The position numbers and the translations under genes were made by a program. Below the pieces are notes generated by a model. The model saw nothing but the letters and a program-made list of their open reading frames with translations, did no database searches and was not told the origin of the DNA. DNA of 64,000 nt from Sipunculus nudus. Taxonomy: Eukaryota; Annelida; Sipuncula; Golfingiida; Sipunculidae. The stretch lies in assembly GCA_026874595.1 (NCBI GenBank), contig CM049306.1:108521142-108585141 (forward strand), read 5' to 3'. Positions 12,350 to 23,410 of the stretch are shown here, piece after piece; the stretch's first letter is position 1, and each line of letters begins with the position of its first letter.

Positions 12350-13569
12350 CCATGAAAATTCCAAGTTTCATGGAACAAGAGGAGGACTTTGATTCTTATC
12401 AGGAACGATTAGAATCGTACTTTCGAGTTGCTAAAACTGCCGACGGAGCGAAGGTTGACACTTTGATCATGGGACTGAGTGCGTGTCAGTATCAAACCCT
12501 GAAGAGTTTAGTGGCTCCTGAAAGACCTTCAGCACGGTCATACGATGAACTTATCACTGTTCTGGGCGAACATTACCAGGGTAAGAGAAATCCCAGAGCT
12601 GAGTCAAAATTCAGAGGTGTGGTGAGGAAAGACGGTGAGTCTATTCATGAAAATGGTGTCAGACTAAAGAGTGCTGTTAGATACTGTAAATTCGGAATTG
12701 ATCTTGATCAGATGCTCGTAGACCAGCTGGTTGCAGGGGTACGTAATAAGGCCATAGTTACTAAACTACTGGAAGCATCTGAGGGCCTGGACTTAACGTT
12801 TGCTAAAGCAATGGAAATTGCTTCGACCTGTCATTCAACTGAAGAAAGTACTACGATGTACCTGCAGTCTAACCAAGGCCATGTAAATGCTATTGCTAGT
12901 CAAGGTACATCTGCTGCCGCTAGGAAATACAGATCTGGTGTGACTAAGAGTTATGCATCTAGCAGTATGACTGGTAAGCTGCCTTCCTCATCAAAACCGC
13001 CAAATACTGGTGCTCACAGACGTTGTTTCCGCTGTACTGCCACTAACCACCTTGCCAACAAATGTAGGTTCAAGGATGCAAAATGTCAAAAGTGTGGCCG
13101 GGTTGGCCATTTACAGAGAGCTTGCCAGGATGGCCGAGTACCGGCATCACAACAGGCTGTTGATGTCACTCCAAGTGTTGAGGATGAGGCCGAGGAGAGG
13201 CCACCCATGCAGCCATCAAGTGAATATGGCATGTTTGGACTGTCAGTTAATGAGGAAGAATTACAAATTCTCAACAGTGTTGACGCTGATCTGTACGGAA
13301 TAGCTGACGACAGGAAGTACTCGGTACCTGTGCGAGTGAATAATTCTACAGTTAATTTTGAGCTGGATACCGGTGCCGTGGTATCATGCATTGGAGAGCC
13401 TACATATAGGTCATTGGTAAAAAAGCCAAATGATGTATTGTTACCGTCTACTATCAAACTTCGTGACTATAGCAAGAGAGAGTTAGATATAGTGGGCATA
13501 GCTATGGTTCAAACACAGTATGAAGGACAATGCAAGGAGCTCCCTCTAGTGGTTGTTCGGGGAGAATGA
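12343..13569 (+). CDS. gag-pro: Gag and aspartic protease of the LTR retrotransposon
   Basis: The frame is open from inside the 5' LTR. The likely start is ATG at 12,343 or, outside the primer site, 12,352. The N-terminal part begins MKIPSFMEQEEDFDSYQ, typical of gypsy capsid regions. Two zinc knuckles of the CX2CX4HX4C type follow: cysteines at 13,024-13,065 (CFRC, H, C) and 13,084-13,125 (CQKCGRVGH, C), expected to bind nucleic acid. The retroviral-type protease is in the same frame with the catalytic DTGA at 13,366-13,377. The frame ends at a TGA (13,567-13,569) just before the segment NTLLGRNWL that normally joins protease to RT. The stop sits inside a usually continuous polyprotein, so it looks like a nonsense mutation; programmed read-through is possible but unusual at this place. 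Roughly 408 codons. Confidence 0.9.
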   Translation: MGSMKIPSFMEQEEDFDSYQERLESYFRVAKTADGAKVDTLIMGLSACQYQTLKSLVAPERPSARSYDELITVLGEHYQGKRNPRAESKFRGVVRKDGESIHENGVRLKSAVRYCKFGIDLDQMLVDQLVAGVRNKAIVTKLLEASEGLDLTFAKAMEIASTCHSTEESTTMYLQSNQGHVNAIASQGTSAAARKYRSGVTKSYASSSMTGKLPSSSKPPNTGAHRRCFRCTATNHLANKCRFKDAKCQKCGRVGHLQRACQDGRVPASQQAVDVTPSVEDEAEERPPMQPSSEYGMFGLSVNEEELQILNSVDADLYGIADDRKYSVPVRVNNSTVNFELDTGAVVSCIGEPTYRSLVKKPNDVLLPSTIKLRDYSKRELDIVGIAMVQTQYEGQCKELPLVVVRGE

Positions 13570-14452
13570 AATACTCTTCTTGGAAGAAACTGGTTGCCCC
13601 ATATTCGTCTGGATTGGGGAAAAACTGTGAACAGTATCATTCCAGAGACCAAAGACGCAGCAGTCAAAGAATTGTGTGATAGATACGCTGATGTGTTTAG
13701 TGAGGAGCTGGGCTGTTTGAAAGGACAGGAAGTGTCTATTCCTTTAAAACCAGGTGCAACTCCAGTGTATAAGCGTGCACGCACACTACCTTATCAGAAA
13801 CGCAGTATGGTGGAAGAGGAATTACAACGTCTTGTAGCTACCGGAGTTATAGAACCATTTACACATGCAGAATGGGCTAGCCCGATAGTTCCGGTGGTGA
13901 AAGCCGACGGCAAGTCTTTGAGAATTTGTGCAGATTTCAAGGAAACCATTAATCAGGCTACTGATATGGCTCGATATCCCTTGCCTACTCCGGAGGACAT
14001 ATTTACAACACTGACTGGGGGTGAGTCTTACACAAAACTAGACATGAGCCATGCGTACCATCAACTAAAACTTTCCCCGGATGCACAGAAGTTGATGGTG
14101 ATAAATACCCACAAAGGACTATTTGCATATAAGAGGCTTCAGTTTGGTGTCCACAGTGCTGTTGGTATTTTCCAGAAAGCAATGGAAAACGTGCTACAAG
14201 GGATTCCGTATTGTGCTGTTTACCTTGATGATATAATCATCTCGGGGAAAACCCATGAAGAGCACCTTAGAACATTAGAATGTGTGCTCCGAAAGCTTTC
14301 TGAGGCAGGCCTCAGACTGAACAGAAACAAATGTGTTTTCATGCAGCCGGAAGTTCGTTACTTGGGACACCGATTGTCTGCAGTGGGAATTCACCCGCTT
14401 GAGGAAAAGGTTGCTGCTATTAGAAATTTCCCAGTGCCTGAAAATAAACAAG
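13570..14452 (+). pseudogene. pol: Reverse transcriptase part of pol (broken)
   Basis: This continues the gag-pro frame directly after the TGA. RT landmarks are present: LRICADFKETINQ, the first catalytic aspartate in KLDMSHAY, LQFGV, and the active-site box YLDD at 14,221-14,232, followed by RYLGH. The function in the family is copying of element RNA into DNA inside a virus-like particle. The frame changes near 14,452 in the RT connection region; the next segment continues one base out of phase. Such a shift inside RT is not a known regulatory position, so I read it as damage or a sequencing error. Confidence 0.9.
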
Positions 14453-16159
14453 TTGTCAACATTTGTGGGCATGGTGAAGTTTTACCACACATTCTTACCC
14501 CACGCTGCACAAGTGTTAGCGCCACTCTATGAACTGGAAAAGAAATCCAATACTTGGAAATGGGAGGCTACTGAACAAACAGCCTTTCAGACAGCCAAGG
14601 AGATGCTTTCTTCTGACTCGTTGCTTGTGCATTATGATGATGCCAAACCTCTAGTTTTAACGACTGATGCCAGCTCCTACGGCCTCGGAGCAGTGCTAGA
14701 GCAGGGGTTAGAGGATGGAACTTTGAAGCCTGTGTACTATGCTTCTCGCACCCTATCGGCGGCGGAACGAAATTACTCCCAAACGGAGAAAGAGGCGCTT
14801 GCGGTGGTCTGGGCTGTGAGCAAGCTATCGAAATTTCTCTTCGGCCGCAAGTTTGAAATTCGCACGGATCACAAACCCTTATTGGGCTTGCTTGGCGAAA
14901 TGAAGGCTGTGCCAGTGTTGGCTTCGGGAAGGATCATTCGTTGGTCGCTAACCTTAGCAGGTTTTAACTACCATATGGTTTATAAGCCAAGTGCAAAGAT
15001 TCCGAATGCGGACTGTTTATCTAGGTTCCCACTTCGTGAAATTGTGCAAAGGGTCAGTGTTGGAGAGGAAGTGATGCTTCTCGAACATCTGGCTTATACT
15101 GGTGTTAGTGATTCAGACATAAGGAGGTGGACGGATCATGATCCGGTTCTTGCGCGGGTACGGTCTGCTGTACTAGCAGGCTGGAGTGATGGTGACTGCG
15201 AAACGGAGGAACTGAAACCTTTTTCTCGAAGGAAAACTGAACTCTCAGTGTTAAATGGATGTGTCTTGTGGGGTAGTAGGGTAGTTTTTCCGCCCCAAGG
15301 TCGTGATAAGTTTACAGAAGAACTGCATGACACGCATCCCGGCATAGTTAAAATGAAGGCCTTAGCCAGAGGATACGTATGGTGGCCAAACATGGACAGT
15401 GATCTAGAACGTGCGGTTAGCACTTGCAAAGTGTGTCAGTCTACAAGGTCGTTTTCTGCTTATTATCAACCTTTGCACCCATGGGAATACCCAAATAACC
15501 CTTGGTCTAGACTGCATTTAGACTATGCAGGTCCCATGGAGGGTCAAATGTTTCTTGTAGTCATGGATGCTCATTCTAAGTGGATGGAAATCTTCCCGAC
15601 AAAAGGTAACACTTCAGCAGTTACCATCGGTAAGCTTAGAAGTTTATTTTGTGTACATGGCCTTCCAGACATAATTGTATCGGATAACGCTTCATGTTTC
15701 ACCAGTGCTGAGTTTCGTGAGTTCTTGAATAGAAACGGCATCCGACATGTGACTTCCGCCCCTTACCATCAGGCCACAAATGGTCTGGCCGAAAGAGCTG
15801 TCAAACTCTTCAAGGAAAGAATGGGAAAGATGGACGGTTCCTTGGAGGAAAGACTAAACCGTTTCTTGTTTGACTATCGTATCACTCCCCATTCCACAAC
15901 AGGAATGGCTCCATGTGAACTGTTGATGACACGCCGCATCATTTCACGTTTTAATCGGATGTTGCCTTCGGTTAAGTCACATGTCCAGAAAATGCAGGAA
16001 AAGCAAATGAACAATTTTAAAGGCACCAAGGCGCAGGAGTTTCATCTAGCGCCTCAGTTTGAAACTGGTGATCATGTGTACTTCAGAAATTACCCGCAGT
16101 ACGGTCCTCGTAATATTCCGGGGACAGTGGAGGAGACTACTGGTCCGGTTTCAGTGTAA
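14453..16159 (+). pseudogene. pol: RT thumb, RNase H and integrase part of pol (broken)
   Basis: This segment continues pol in a new frame. It opens with the RT connection LSTFVGMVKFYHTFLP. RNase H follows with LTTDASSYGLGAVLEQ, TEKEALAVVWA and IRTDHKPL, the usual acidic residues. The integrase has an HHCC zinc region (HDTHPGIVKMKALA then CKVC) and the DDE triad: Asp at 15,521 (LDYAGPM), Asp at 15,683 (SDNASCF) and Glu at 15,791 (GLAERAV), with 35 residues between the last two. Nothing catalytic is missing in this part. The frame ends at 16,159 in the GPVSV segment, where homologues usually continue to the end of integrase, so the C-terminus is frame-shifted near 16,150. Confidence 0.9.
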
Positions 16160-16421
16160 AGTGAGAGGGGATGATGGTCGACTTGTTTGAAGGCACTATG
16201 ACCAAATGTTCCCACAAGTTAAGCCTACCCCGAGTGCTCATGAGAGCGTGAAACCAACTACAGGAAGTGAAGAGCGTGCTCCTCCCATTCCAGATGAGAC
16301 ACCGTGTGTCACTCCTAATGCGCAGCTTGAGGCTGCGCCGCCGTGTGAACCAAAACCACCTGAGACTGTTTTGCGCAGATCCAGCAGAACACCGAAACCA
16401 GTGGTCAAGATGAACCTTTAA
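16149..16421 (+). pseudogene. pol: C-terminal tail of pol (broken)
   Basis: The tail of the integrase is in a third frame, with KVRGDDGRL followed by an in-frame TGA (16,188-16,190) and then RHYDQMFPQ. A Pro/Glu-rich segment ends in LRRSSRTPKPVVKMNL and stops at 16,421. The RRSSR-PKP ending is commonly seen at the end of gypsy pol proteins of this type (established from family knowledge). It is non-functional as read. Confidence 0.7.
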
Positions 16422-16553
16422 ATTAATTAAGAACTGATTCATGTTATCTCACTTTGAAGAACGTATTTAAGTAACGTTATCGCGGTTCTAATGTTCCTTT
16501 TGTTTTGGACTCTGTTTTTGTTGTTGGAACAAATGCGGGAATGCAAGTTTCCC

Positions 16554-16568
16554 GGGGGCGTTAAAGGG
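16554..16568 (+). promoter_or_regulatory. Polypurine tract
   Basis: The purine-rich sequence gggggcgttaaaggg directly precedes the TG of the 3' LTR, in the place where plus-strand synthesis is primed in LTR elements. It is interrupted by three pyrimidines. Confidence 0.7.
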
Positions 16569-16762
16569 TGTGATGTCTTGGGCCTTAAGCTAGCGACATC
16601 TGGTGAGCGCTTGATAGACTAAACTGCAGAATGAACCGGATGTGCCGCAAAGCTTGATGGGAAGTTGAGAACAAGATGGTGAATAAACAAGTTTGTTAGT
16701 TTACTTGCTGAGTTGCTACGTCTTGCTGCTTGCTTGTGTTTGCTCCTCACGGATACATTACA
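16569..16762 (+). repeat. 3' LTR
   Basis: 194 bp, TGTGATGTC to ATTACA, with AATAAA at 16,682-16,687. It is followed by the target duplication gttcc (16,763-16,767). Confidence 0.95.
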
Positions 16763-16767
16763 GTTCC

Positions 16768-16937
16768 GTTGATAATTTAATCGTACAATTTAACCGGGAA
16801 ATTCTGTTTACTGGAAAACACAAATCAGGGGCGGATTAAGATCTTATCAAATATTGGAAATCGAATAAAATATCAGTCAGGTCTATACCTTGGTTCAATT
16901 AAGGTCTAATATACACATTAAAATGAATTTTAGCCCC

Positions 16938-16987
<50 letters not shown>

Positions 16988-19010
16988 CTTATCCACGAAA
17001 TATTCATCATTTGAGCAGATAAGATTTTAAGATTTTCATTCTTACAAAAATATCTGCATGCATTTAACAATAACAATTTCTTAAAATGCATACAAATATA
17101 TTCAAGCGTTTTATTGTTTTATACGTTTTCTCTCTTCCCTCTTTAATTTCAATGTAAAATGACAAATTGACCAATGGCCTATACCAACTACTTCACAAAT
17201 CAATATAAAAAAAAAGAAAAAAAAATAGATTCTTTGTTTCCAAATATATGTGCAACATTGGAAAGCTTTATATCTGATGGTTTGTGAAGATATTCCGTCT
17301 AAAGTCTAAATTTTCAAAAATGGCCAAAGCTGTTATGTTAAGTTAGTTGTGTCCTTGTTGGCTGAAATGTGAATAAAAGTGGCATTTAATTAACATGAAT
17401 CCATATTATTATAGTCATTTTTTTTGTATGAAAAGGTATTTTAATACCAAACTTCAAGCCAGTAACTCAAGGGGACAGAGCTTATACTTCCAACACTAAT
17501 TGAGGGTCAATAAACATGCTCATTAGTAATCAGGTCACCTGGCTACCCTGGCTTTATTAATTAAGGGACAATAAACAGGAACCAGCTGTCAAGGTAAGCA
17601 GTACTCAAGCTCTAAAATCTGCTACCGCAGGTCATATAATAACACATATCAATAAATCTGTCCATAAATTGTCAATAACACTTTTACCGACAAGGTGGGT
17701 ATACACATGATCTTGTAAGTTGTAGTTAACAAATTTTCTGAAAATAATAAACATTTTATTATATTTGGATCGCAAAGCATCGCCGGAATTTACATCTTGC
17801 ACCGTTTTTTCCCTGTAATTTTGCATGTATTTGAGAGTTATGCATACATTTTAAGAGCTCCACGGTAAATTTGTAATTTACCTTATGAGGGTGCCCCCTT
17901 CCCCTTTATTTCCTGTATCAGCCAAAGGGAGTCATTAAAATAAAATTAATAAGCTCAGATAGATATATTGCACATTGGATTTTATCGTTATGGTGTATTC
18001 TTAATTCAGACAGCCAACACCTTATAATTTTATACACATGCCTCAATGTTCATATATTTCTTAGTAACATTATTCTGTAAATGAGTATTAAGTGAATATT
18101 CATCTAAGTGTTCTTTCTCTCATTAAATTTACTCTCCGCTGAATAAATACTGGCTGGTGTTTGATATGCGTTTCCGGAAAATCGAGCTTACATCCCAAGG
18201 CAGCAAATTTTAATTATAAATGTTCTCACCAGGCGGCATTAGGTTCCAGATGATTCCGTTTTCCGAAGACTAATAATAAAAGAAACGGAAATATTATACA
18301 TGCAGATACATTTATTCAAGGAAATATTTTTTTATCGAGGTTAATTGAATTCTATTGACTAATTGCATAAACAATAATAACAAACAATTAACCAAGAAGT
18401 AAGAAAGAATATGTGTATAAGGAATTTTTGGACAACATGGAACAGAAATTGGCATGGGCCCATAGAGTATAATAATATATGACAGAAATATAGGTACCAG
18501 CTGCTTAAAAGTCCCATTACAATGCTTTACTGGGGATGCATTGTGTAATTCACATGTTAATGTTAAAGAACGGTTTCAGTTTATGTGCTGGGTAATATGC
18601 TACAATCAACAAAAGTAGCCATGAATTTGATAACTGATGAAACTCATTGTTAACTTTTTTTAATTTGTTAAAAGCTCAAAACTGGCAAAAAGTCCACCGC
18701 AGGAATCTGTTGTCATCCATACTATATTTTATTATGATATCGTACAATAAAATAAACGGTGTTTCGTGATCCTGCATGTTCTCCAGCAAATCGATCACCA
18801 TTTAAAATGTCCTATCGTTTTTCCGCGGAGGGCAAGCTCTTTTTAAATACAGTCGATTCAGGTGTAAGAAACACCACCGCAGTGGTGCGACCTATAAGTT
18901 ACTGCATGGCGGTAAATATTAATTAAATATGTTTTGTAAAATCAATAGATATCTGGTAACAAGCCATTTTTTTTTTTTTTTGTAAGACAAGAGAGTACAT
19001 CTGATTCTAG

Positions 19011-19013
<3 letters not shown>
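16768..19013. other. AT-rich intergenic sequence with one (TA)n tract
   Basis: There is a TA tract at 16,940-16,985 and otherwise no recognisable gene, RNA or element. The frame at 17,632-17,826 (-) has no motif. Confidence 0.6.

Positions 19014-19053
<40 letters not shown>
19014..19053. repeat. (GA)n microsatellite
   Basis: About 20 copies of GA/AG, with a few more imperfect copies just after. Confidence 0.95.
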
Positions 19054-19058
<5 letters not shown>

Positions 19059-19514
19059 AGAGTCGGTATTATAAACTTATAAATTTATTATATAACATTT
19101 ATTAAAGTCGCCAGCTTTGGTTTTATCGTCTTGTCTGTCTGTCTGTTTGTGCATCAGTTTTCTCAAACATGCCTGAAGGAAAGTTCTCAAACATGGTCAA
19201 AATGTTATGCATGGCTATGAAAGAACGCTATTGTTTTCCGATTATTTTTTCAACTTCTAATTAATTTATGTTATTTTATTAGCTGCAGATACATTTTCTT
19301 ACTAAAAGCAAGCATCACATGTTCCTCAGTAGAATAATAATGTATTCATTGTGTGAGCTTAGTAGGGGTATAGGGATCAGGTCTGTCCGTTTAACTCTCA
19401 AACGGTTTACATACGAAGCGACATCTCAGAGACCATGACTGGAACATGACAGAGGGATGTACCGACTCAATCACTCTACCTGGTGAGACACTCGTCATGA
19501 CTGATCGTCTCTGC

Positions 19515-19800
19515 TAGGAGGGTATGCTTTCCTCCCCGTTTGTGTGTGTATGTTTGTGTGCGTGTCTGTTCACAAAAAACTCAAACATGAACTGAATCTC
19601 ATGAAAATTTTCAGGGCGTTTCTGGAACAGGCCATTCAAGGACGATTCGATCAGATTTTGGTGTGGATCGGGGTTATGATTCGGATTAAGAAACGTCATC
19701 AAGGAATATTCACAAATGTATAGTCACTTACGTACGAATGAACCTGAGAATGTGGACCGAATAAGTGAATGCAAACATGGCGGAGGCTTCAATTCTTTGG
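19515..19800 (+). repeat. Dispersed repeat R1, copy 1
   Basis: The segment contains ggagggtatgc, a TG-rich stretch, gattttggtgtggatcgggg, aacgtcatcaaggaatattc and catggcggaggc. The same ordered words occur inverted at 32,115-32,455 and, in part, at 40,325-40,490. It is non-coding; family unknown. Confidence 0.75.
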
Positions 19801-20969
19801 ACTGCAGATTTCTCATTACCTTGTGCAGTGATATCTCATATTAAGCAGTCACTGCTAATTAGCTGGGCATATAAACATGTGTGTCTTACTTGTCTTCTCA
19901 CCGGATATTGTTCAAATGCATTATGGGAATATTTTAGGATTTCTTTTATTTCCTAGTTCGTGTTAACTTTTGGGTGCCTTTATAATTCTGAGTCCATATT
20001 TTCTCGTATTCCATATCGGACATTTTATCAAACCTATATATCCTATGTCAAACCAATATAATCTTATTAATACATATGTAATATATAAGTTATAGGCTAA
20101 TTTGATTCAGTATATCTCAGTCACTCAAGGCATCCATGTGTGTGTGTGTGTTTGTGATATATATCCAATAAAAAGCAGAGAATATGATCCCCAAATAAAT
20201 TTATTTCTTTTCTGTAGGTAGTATAAAAACATTAAAAAAGGAACTATAATATATAATATGAATATCTTTATAATCCCTTCTTATCATCTCCTTCGTGTGT
20301 TGCTATGGATACATTGTCAAATCTAATTTCTAAATTTTCCTTTTGAACAAGAAAAAGATATGGTCTTACTATCGTCAAACTACATAGAATGTATATTAAA
20401 ATAACTTTAAACCTCAATAATGATAATATATATACACCACAAAGTAGCCTGGTGACTAATGATCTTCAATATGCGTGGAATTTGCAGATAATCTATCTCT
20501 GGCGAGAAAATCTTTTGGTAAATAGTTATGGTGAGTTTGGTGAAAATCCATCAAAGCCCCGGTAAGTTATCGTGGCGACCCTTAAAGTTAACGGAGGGAC
20601 GGATTGGGGGTTTACCATAATACTCCCGTCATATGACGGGCATATAAAAATGAGCAATTTATGATTTTGAGACCATACTTAGGTATTAATATCCCGAATA
20701 CAGTTAATTGTTAACTTCAACATACATTGCATTGTCTGTTGTACCGTGAATAGCATTAAATGTCGTTATTAACGTATAATAAAAATGGTTCATCAGAATG
20801 TACACCTGGTTATTAATTTCGGTCCCATGAAATATGCAATTCATGTCATAAAGTCTTTGAACAGGAAACATAAATATCCTGGTAAAATCACTTTCTAATA
20901 CTTTGAGTTTGGTGACATTATTTTAATTTAATGTTTTACATATTGCTATTCCTTTTGCTAAAATAATAA
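19801..20969. other. Intergenic sequence, nothing recognised
   Basis: AT-rich, with short TG and TA runs only. 19,054-19,514 likewise holds nothing recognisable. Confidence 0.6.
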
Positions 20970-21115
20970 ATAATCCGTTGAGTTACGATGGCTTGTTCCC
21001 GTACTCTCCGAGCGATAAGAAGATTGTGACAGCTTCGTTTCACGATGCTCATGGCGGAGTAGCTTACCCCATCCCGGGACTTTGGTTCCAATCCAGTCAT
21101 AGGTTTATCAAGCTG
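20970..21115 (+). mobile_element. Possible tRNA-derived SINE fragment
   Basis: A candidate A box tggcggagtagc (near 21,050) and a B box ggttccaatcc (near 21,085) are spaced as in a tRNA promoter. Read on the minus strand, this is an exon-like TTGCAG...GTAAGC segment, which could mislead gene finders. I prefer the SINE reading. Confidence 0.4.
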
Positions 21116-21156
21116 CAAACAATATTATACAACTAGAATACGGGTAGTCGACAAGC

Positions 21157-21770
21157 GAGATATAAGCCTGAATGTCTGCAGCGTAAACATAAATGTAGGT
21201 GGTGCCACCTGCCAAAAAATCAAGATATCCAAGATGTATAAACATGCAAAATTCTAGGCAGATAAGTCAAAGCACTAGTGAGATATTGCGTGATTTTACC
21301 CCAAGGCAGACAAACAGAAGGACGCTGTCCAAAAACGGTTGCAGGTTGCGCATCCAGTTTTGCATATGATAAAGACCTATGTGAGAGCTATACACATGCA
21401 AAATTTCAGGACGATACAGCAAACCAGTAATGAGATATAAGCCTGTATGTCTGCAACCTGAACGTAAATGTAGGTGATAAAATGAAGAAAGCTATCCAGG
21501 ATGTATACACATGCAAAATTTCAGGAGGATAAGTCCCACCAATGCAGAGATATGAGTGATTTTATCCCAAGGCAGATGAACAGATGGACGCTGTGCAAAA
21601 ATGTTTGCAGGTGGCGCCACCATTTTTAGTGTACTTTATAGAGCTATCCAAGGGCTACATTTGTTTAACATATTTAGACTGATCGGTCAAATGGTTCCCG
21701 AGATATGTGGGTTGATGTGTGGTATTAGACGCACAAATGGACGCTGGGCAGAGAGGAAAGGTCAGAGGTC
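21157..21770. repeat. Imperfect tandem repeat of about 275 bp, two and a part copies
   Basis: The order gagatataagcctg, atgtctgca, catgcaaaatt, caaggcaga and ggacgctg-caaaa occurs from 21,157 and again from 21,432. A more diverged partial third copy (gagatatgtgggttg, caaatggacgctggg) follows near 21,700. Confidence 0.8.
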
Positions 21771-21958
21771 AACCAAAAATGCGGGCGCAGCAGTTCACAG
21801 GTAACCCAAACATAATCCCGAATTTAAAAAAAAAATCTGCCCAGAGTTCTCCGGAAAAAGGATTAAAGATTTAAGGAAATCTTCAGGAGCATCAGGAGTC
21901 AGATCTGCTTTGCTTTTTATGTGAATATAAAGAAACTAGTAAATATGTAAACACTTAC

Positions 21959-22129
21959 ATCGATTTGCAGGTTGCGGAGAAGATTCTGGAGACAGGGAAT
22001 CACCGAGCCATTAATACTACAGTAGTACAAACTCTCATTTTTCAAACAGCGTGGATCCGGACATCTGAACTCGCAGCCGAAACTTCTTATCTTTCTTCTC
22101 CCCTCATTGTACGTTTGATTCAGGATATC
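21959..22129 (-). CDS. Cysteine-rich exon of a candidate secreted glycoprotein gene
   Basis: This minus-strand exon is bounded by an AG acceptor (branch-like ctaac upstream) and a consensus GTAAGT donor. It is exactly 57 codons, phase 0 at both ends. It reads from DILNQTYNEGRRKIRSFG into a core with CEFRC, C, SLYYC and PC, five cysteines in the pattern C-x3-C-x4-C-x8-C-x8-C. It has three N-glycosylation sequons (NQT, NES, NGS). With the single cysteine of the upstream exon at 22,361 the joined protein has six cysteines. The continuous frame, sequons and splice signals argue for a real exon. I do not recognise the family. The downstream exon and stop were not found. A related exon may lie at 58,847-58,999 (-). 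Confidence 0.5.
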
Positions 22130-22360
22130 CTTATGATGGTACAGGTCAGTTAGAAGCTTGGATATTATCTAAAAAAACAGAAAACATTAGTTATGTTTCA
22201 CCACATATGTAATTATTTTTAAATAAAAAAAGTCATGGGTCTCGACGGTAAATACATGTAGAATTGGGCACAATCAGTGCATAAAACCTAATACATTAGT
22301 AAAGTTTTACACTTTATCAATTATTTGGCGGTTTTTTATCAAGAGCTGTGTACAGGTTAC

Positions 22361-22474
22361 CTCATTATCTATGGCTCCATTCAGTGACGTCACATCTGGC
22401 AGTTTTGTTGGATCCACATAATTCTCGCACAATTTTAGTGCTGCAGTTGACAAATTCTCTTTTATGATATGAAA
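22361..22474 (-). CDS. Middle exon of the same candidate secreted glycoprotein gene
   Basis: 114 nt, 38 codons, phase 0 at both ends, with acceptor tatttacag and donor GTAACC. It encodes a probably helical stretch FHIIKENLSTAALKLCENYV followed by DPTKLPDVTSLNGAIDNE. It carries one cysteine and an NLS sequon. The signature C-x2-YVD-x3-LP-x-VTS is repeated at 35,344-35,441, where the residues YVD, LP and VTS are identical. The 231-nt intron to 22,129 and the 936-nt intron to 23,411 keep the frame open throughout. The start FHI-KE also recurs in the exons at 23,411 and 24,912, which suggests internal exon duplication. Function unknown. Confidence 0.5.
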
Positions 22475-23280
22475 CTGTAAATATGTAACACATGTATTTA
22501 CTAAAAAGCTTCTTCTGCCTCTCAAATCACTCCAGTTTGTAATACTTCTACTTATTCGTACATGCAAAAAGGGACCACATTCACATGTCACCGTTATTTG
22601 GTCTTGCTTAGACATTATTTGAATGTCTCTTTAAGTTCTTTGAATGTTTATTAAAATAGGAACTACTTTAATAACATGTTTTAAATACTAAACTTTTATT
22701 AACAATTTTATTAATTTGTTCATTTACTTATTGCGTGAATCAGGCCACGCGGGGGACACAAGACCAGGGTAACAAAACCTCGTTCACTCTGCATCTTTAT
22801 AAACAGGAACCTCAAATGCCTCAAGCAAATATAACAAGGCCCTGTTTTCAATTTCTCATATCCTTAATACTCAAATTTTTTAAGCTGAGACGAATAGGGC
22901 CGTACAATGAAATGGATTTTGACAAGTCCACTGACAAAAAAGTGACTCGAAATTTCCAGCCACTGGGTTGCTTTGAGTTCTCCTTAAAGAAAGAATGACT
23001 GAAACGGATGGATATTAGGGAAGAAATGGTTTAAAAGTGAGTAAAAGTGATGTTTTATGACATTTATCGATGCAGCACTATTTGACTGAAAGGAATGTGT
23101 ATATATATTCAGTATGCAAACATCACAAAAAAATGGTAGTTAAGGGGGGGGGGGGCACGTGCCTTCTATGCCCCACTTTGGATCCACCTATGCTTATATA
23201 TATCAGCTGTACGTGCATGTTCATTAGTTCTGTTGAATGCCGTTGGTATTAGGCTCCGTAATGTTTATGTATATATGTTT

Positions 23281-23342
23281 ATCACACACACACATATGTA
23301 TATATATATGTATATATATATATGTATATATATGTATGTATA

Positions 23343-23389
<47 letters not shown>

Positions 23390-23392
23390 TAA
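23281..23392. repeat. Mixed (CA)n/(TA)n/(TATG)n microsatellite
   Basis: About 110 bp of CA, then TA and TATG steps, in the intron next to the 23,411 exon. Confidence 0.9.
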
Positions 23393-23410
23393 TACAATGA
23401 GCGAACTTAC

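Larger units (their letters stand above)
12137..16762 (+). mobile_element. Ty3/gypsy LTR retrotransposon, complete ends, disrupted pol
   Basis: This 4,626-bp element has LTRs of 193 and 194 bp that differ only by one indel and one adjacent substitution. A 5-bp target duplication gttcc lies at 12,132-12,136 and 16,763-16,767. Order of parts: LTR, tRNA-primer site, gag with two CCHC knuckles, protease, reverse transcriptase, RNase H, integrase, purine tract, LTR. The RT-RNase H-integrase order is that of Ty3/gypsy (Metaviridae). The two-knuckle gag joined in frame to protease and the RT sequence suggest the Mag-like lineage (inference). There is no env gene. Four lesions break pol: TGA at 13,567, frame changes near 14,452 and 16,150, and TGA at 16,188. 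Confidence 0.95.

Noticed and set aside
13086-13784. Minus-strand frames inside the LTR element
   Set aside because: Antisense shadows of gag and pol.
12132-16767. Possible envelope gene or intact retrovirus
   Set aside because: There is no frame between integrase and the 3' LTR other than the pol tail.
21070-21114. 15-codon exon-like segment between TTGCAG and GTAAGC on the minus strand
   Set aside because: It coincides with tRNA-like A and B boxes on the other strand and is better explained by a SINE.
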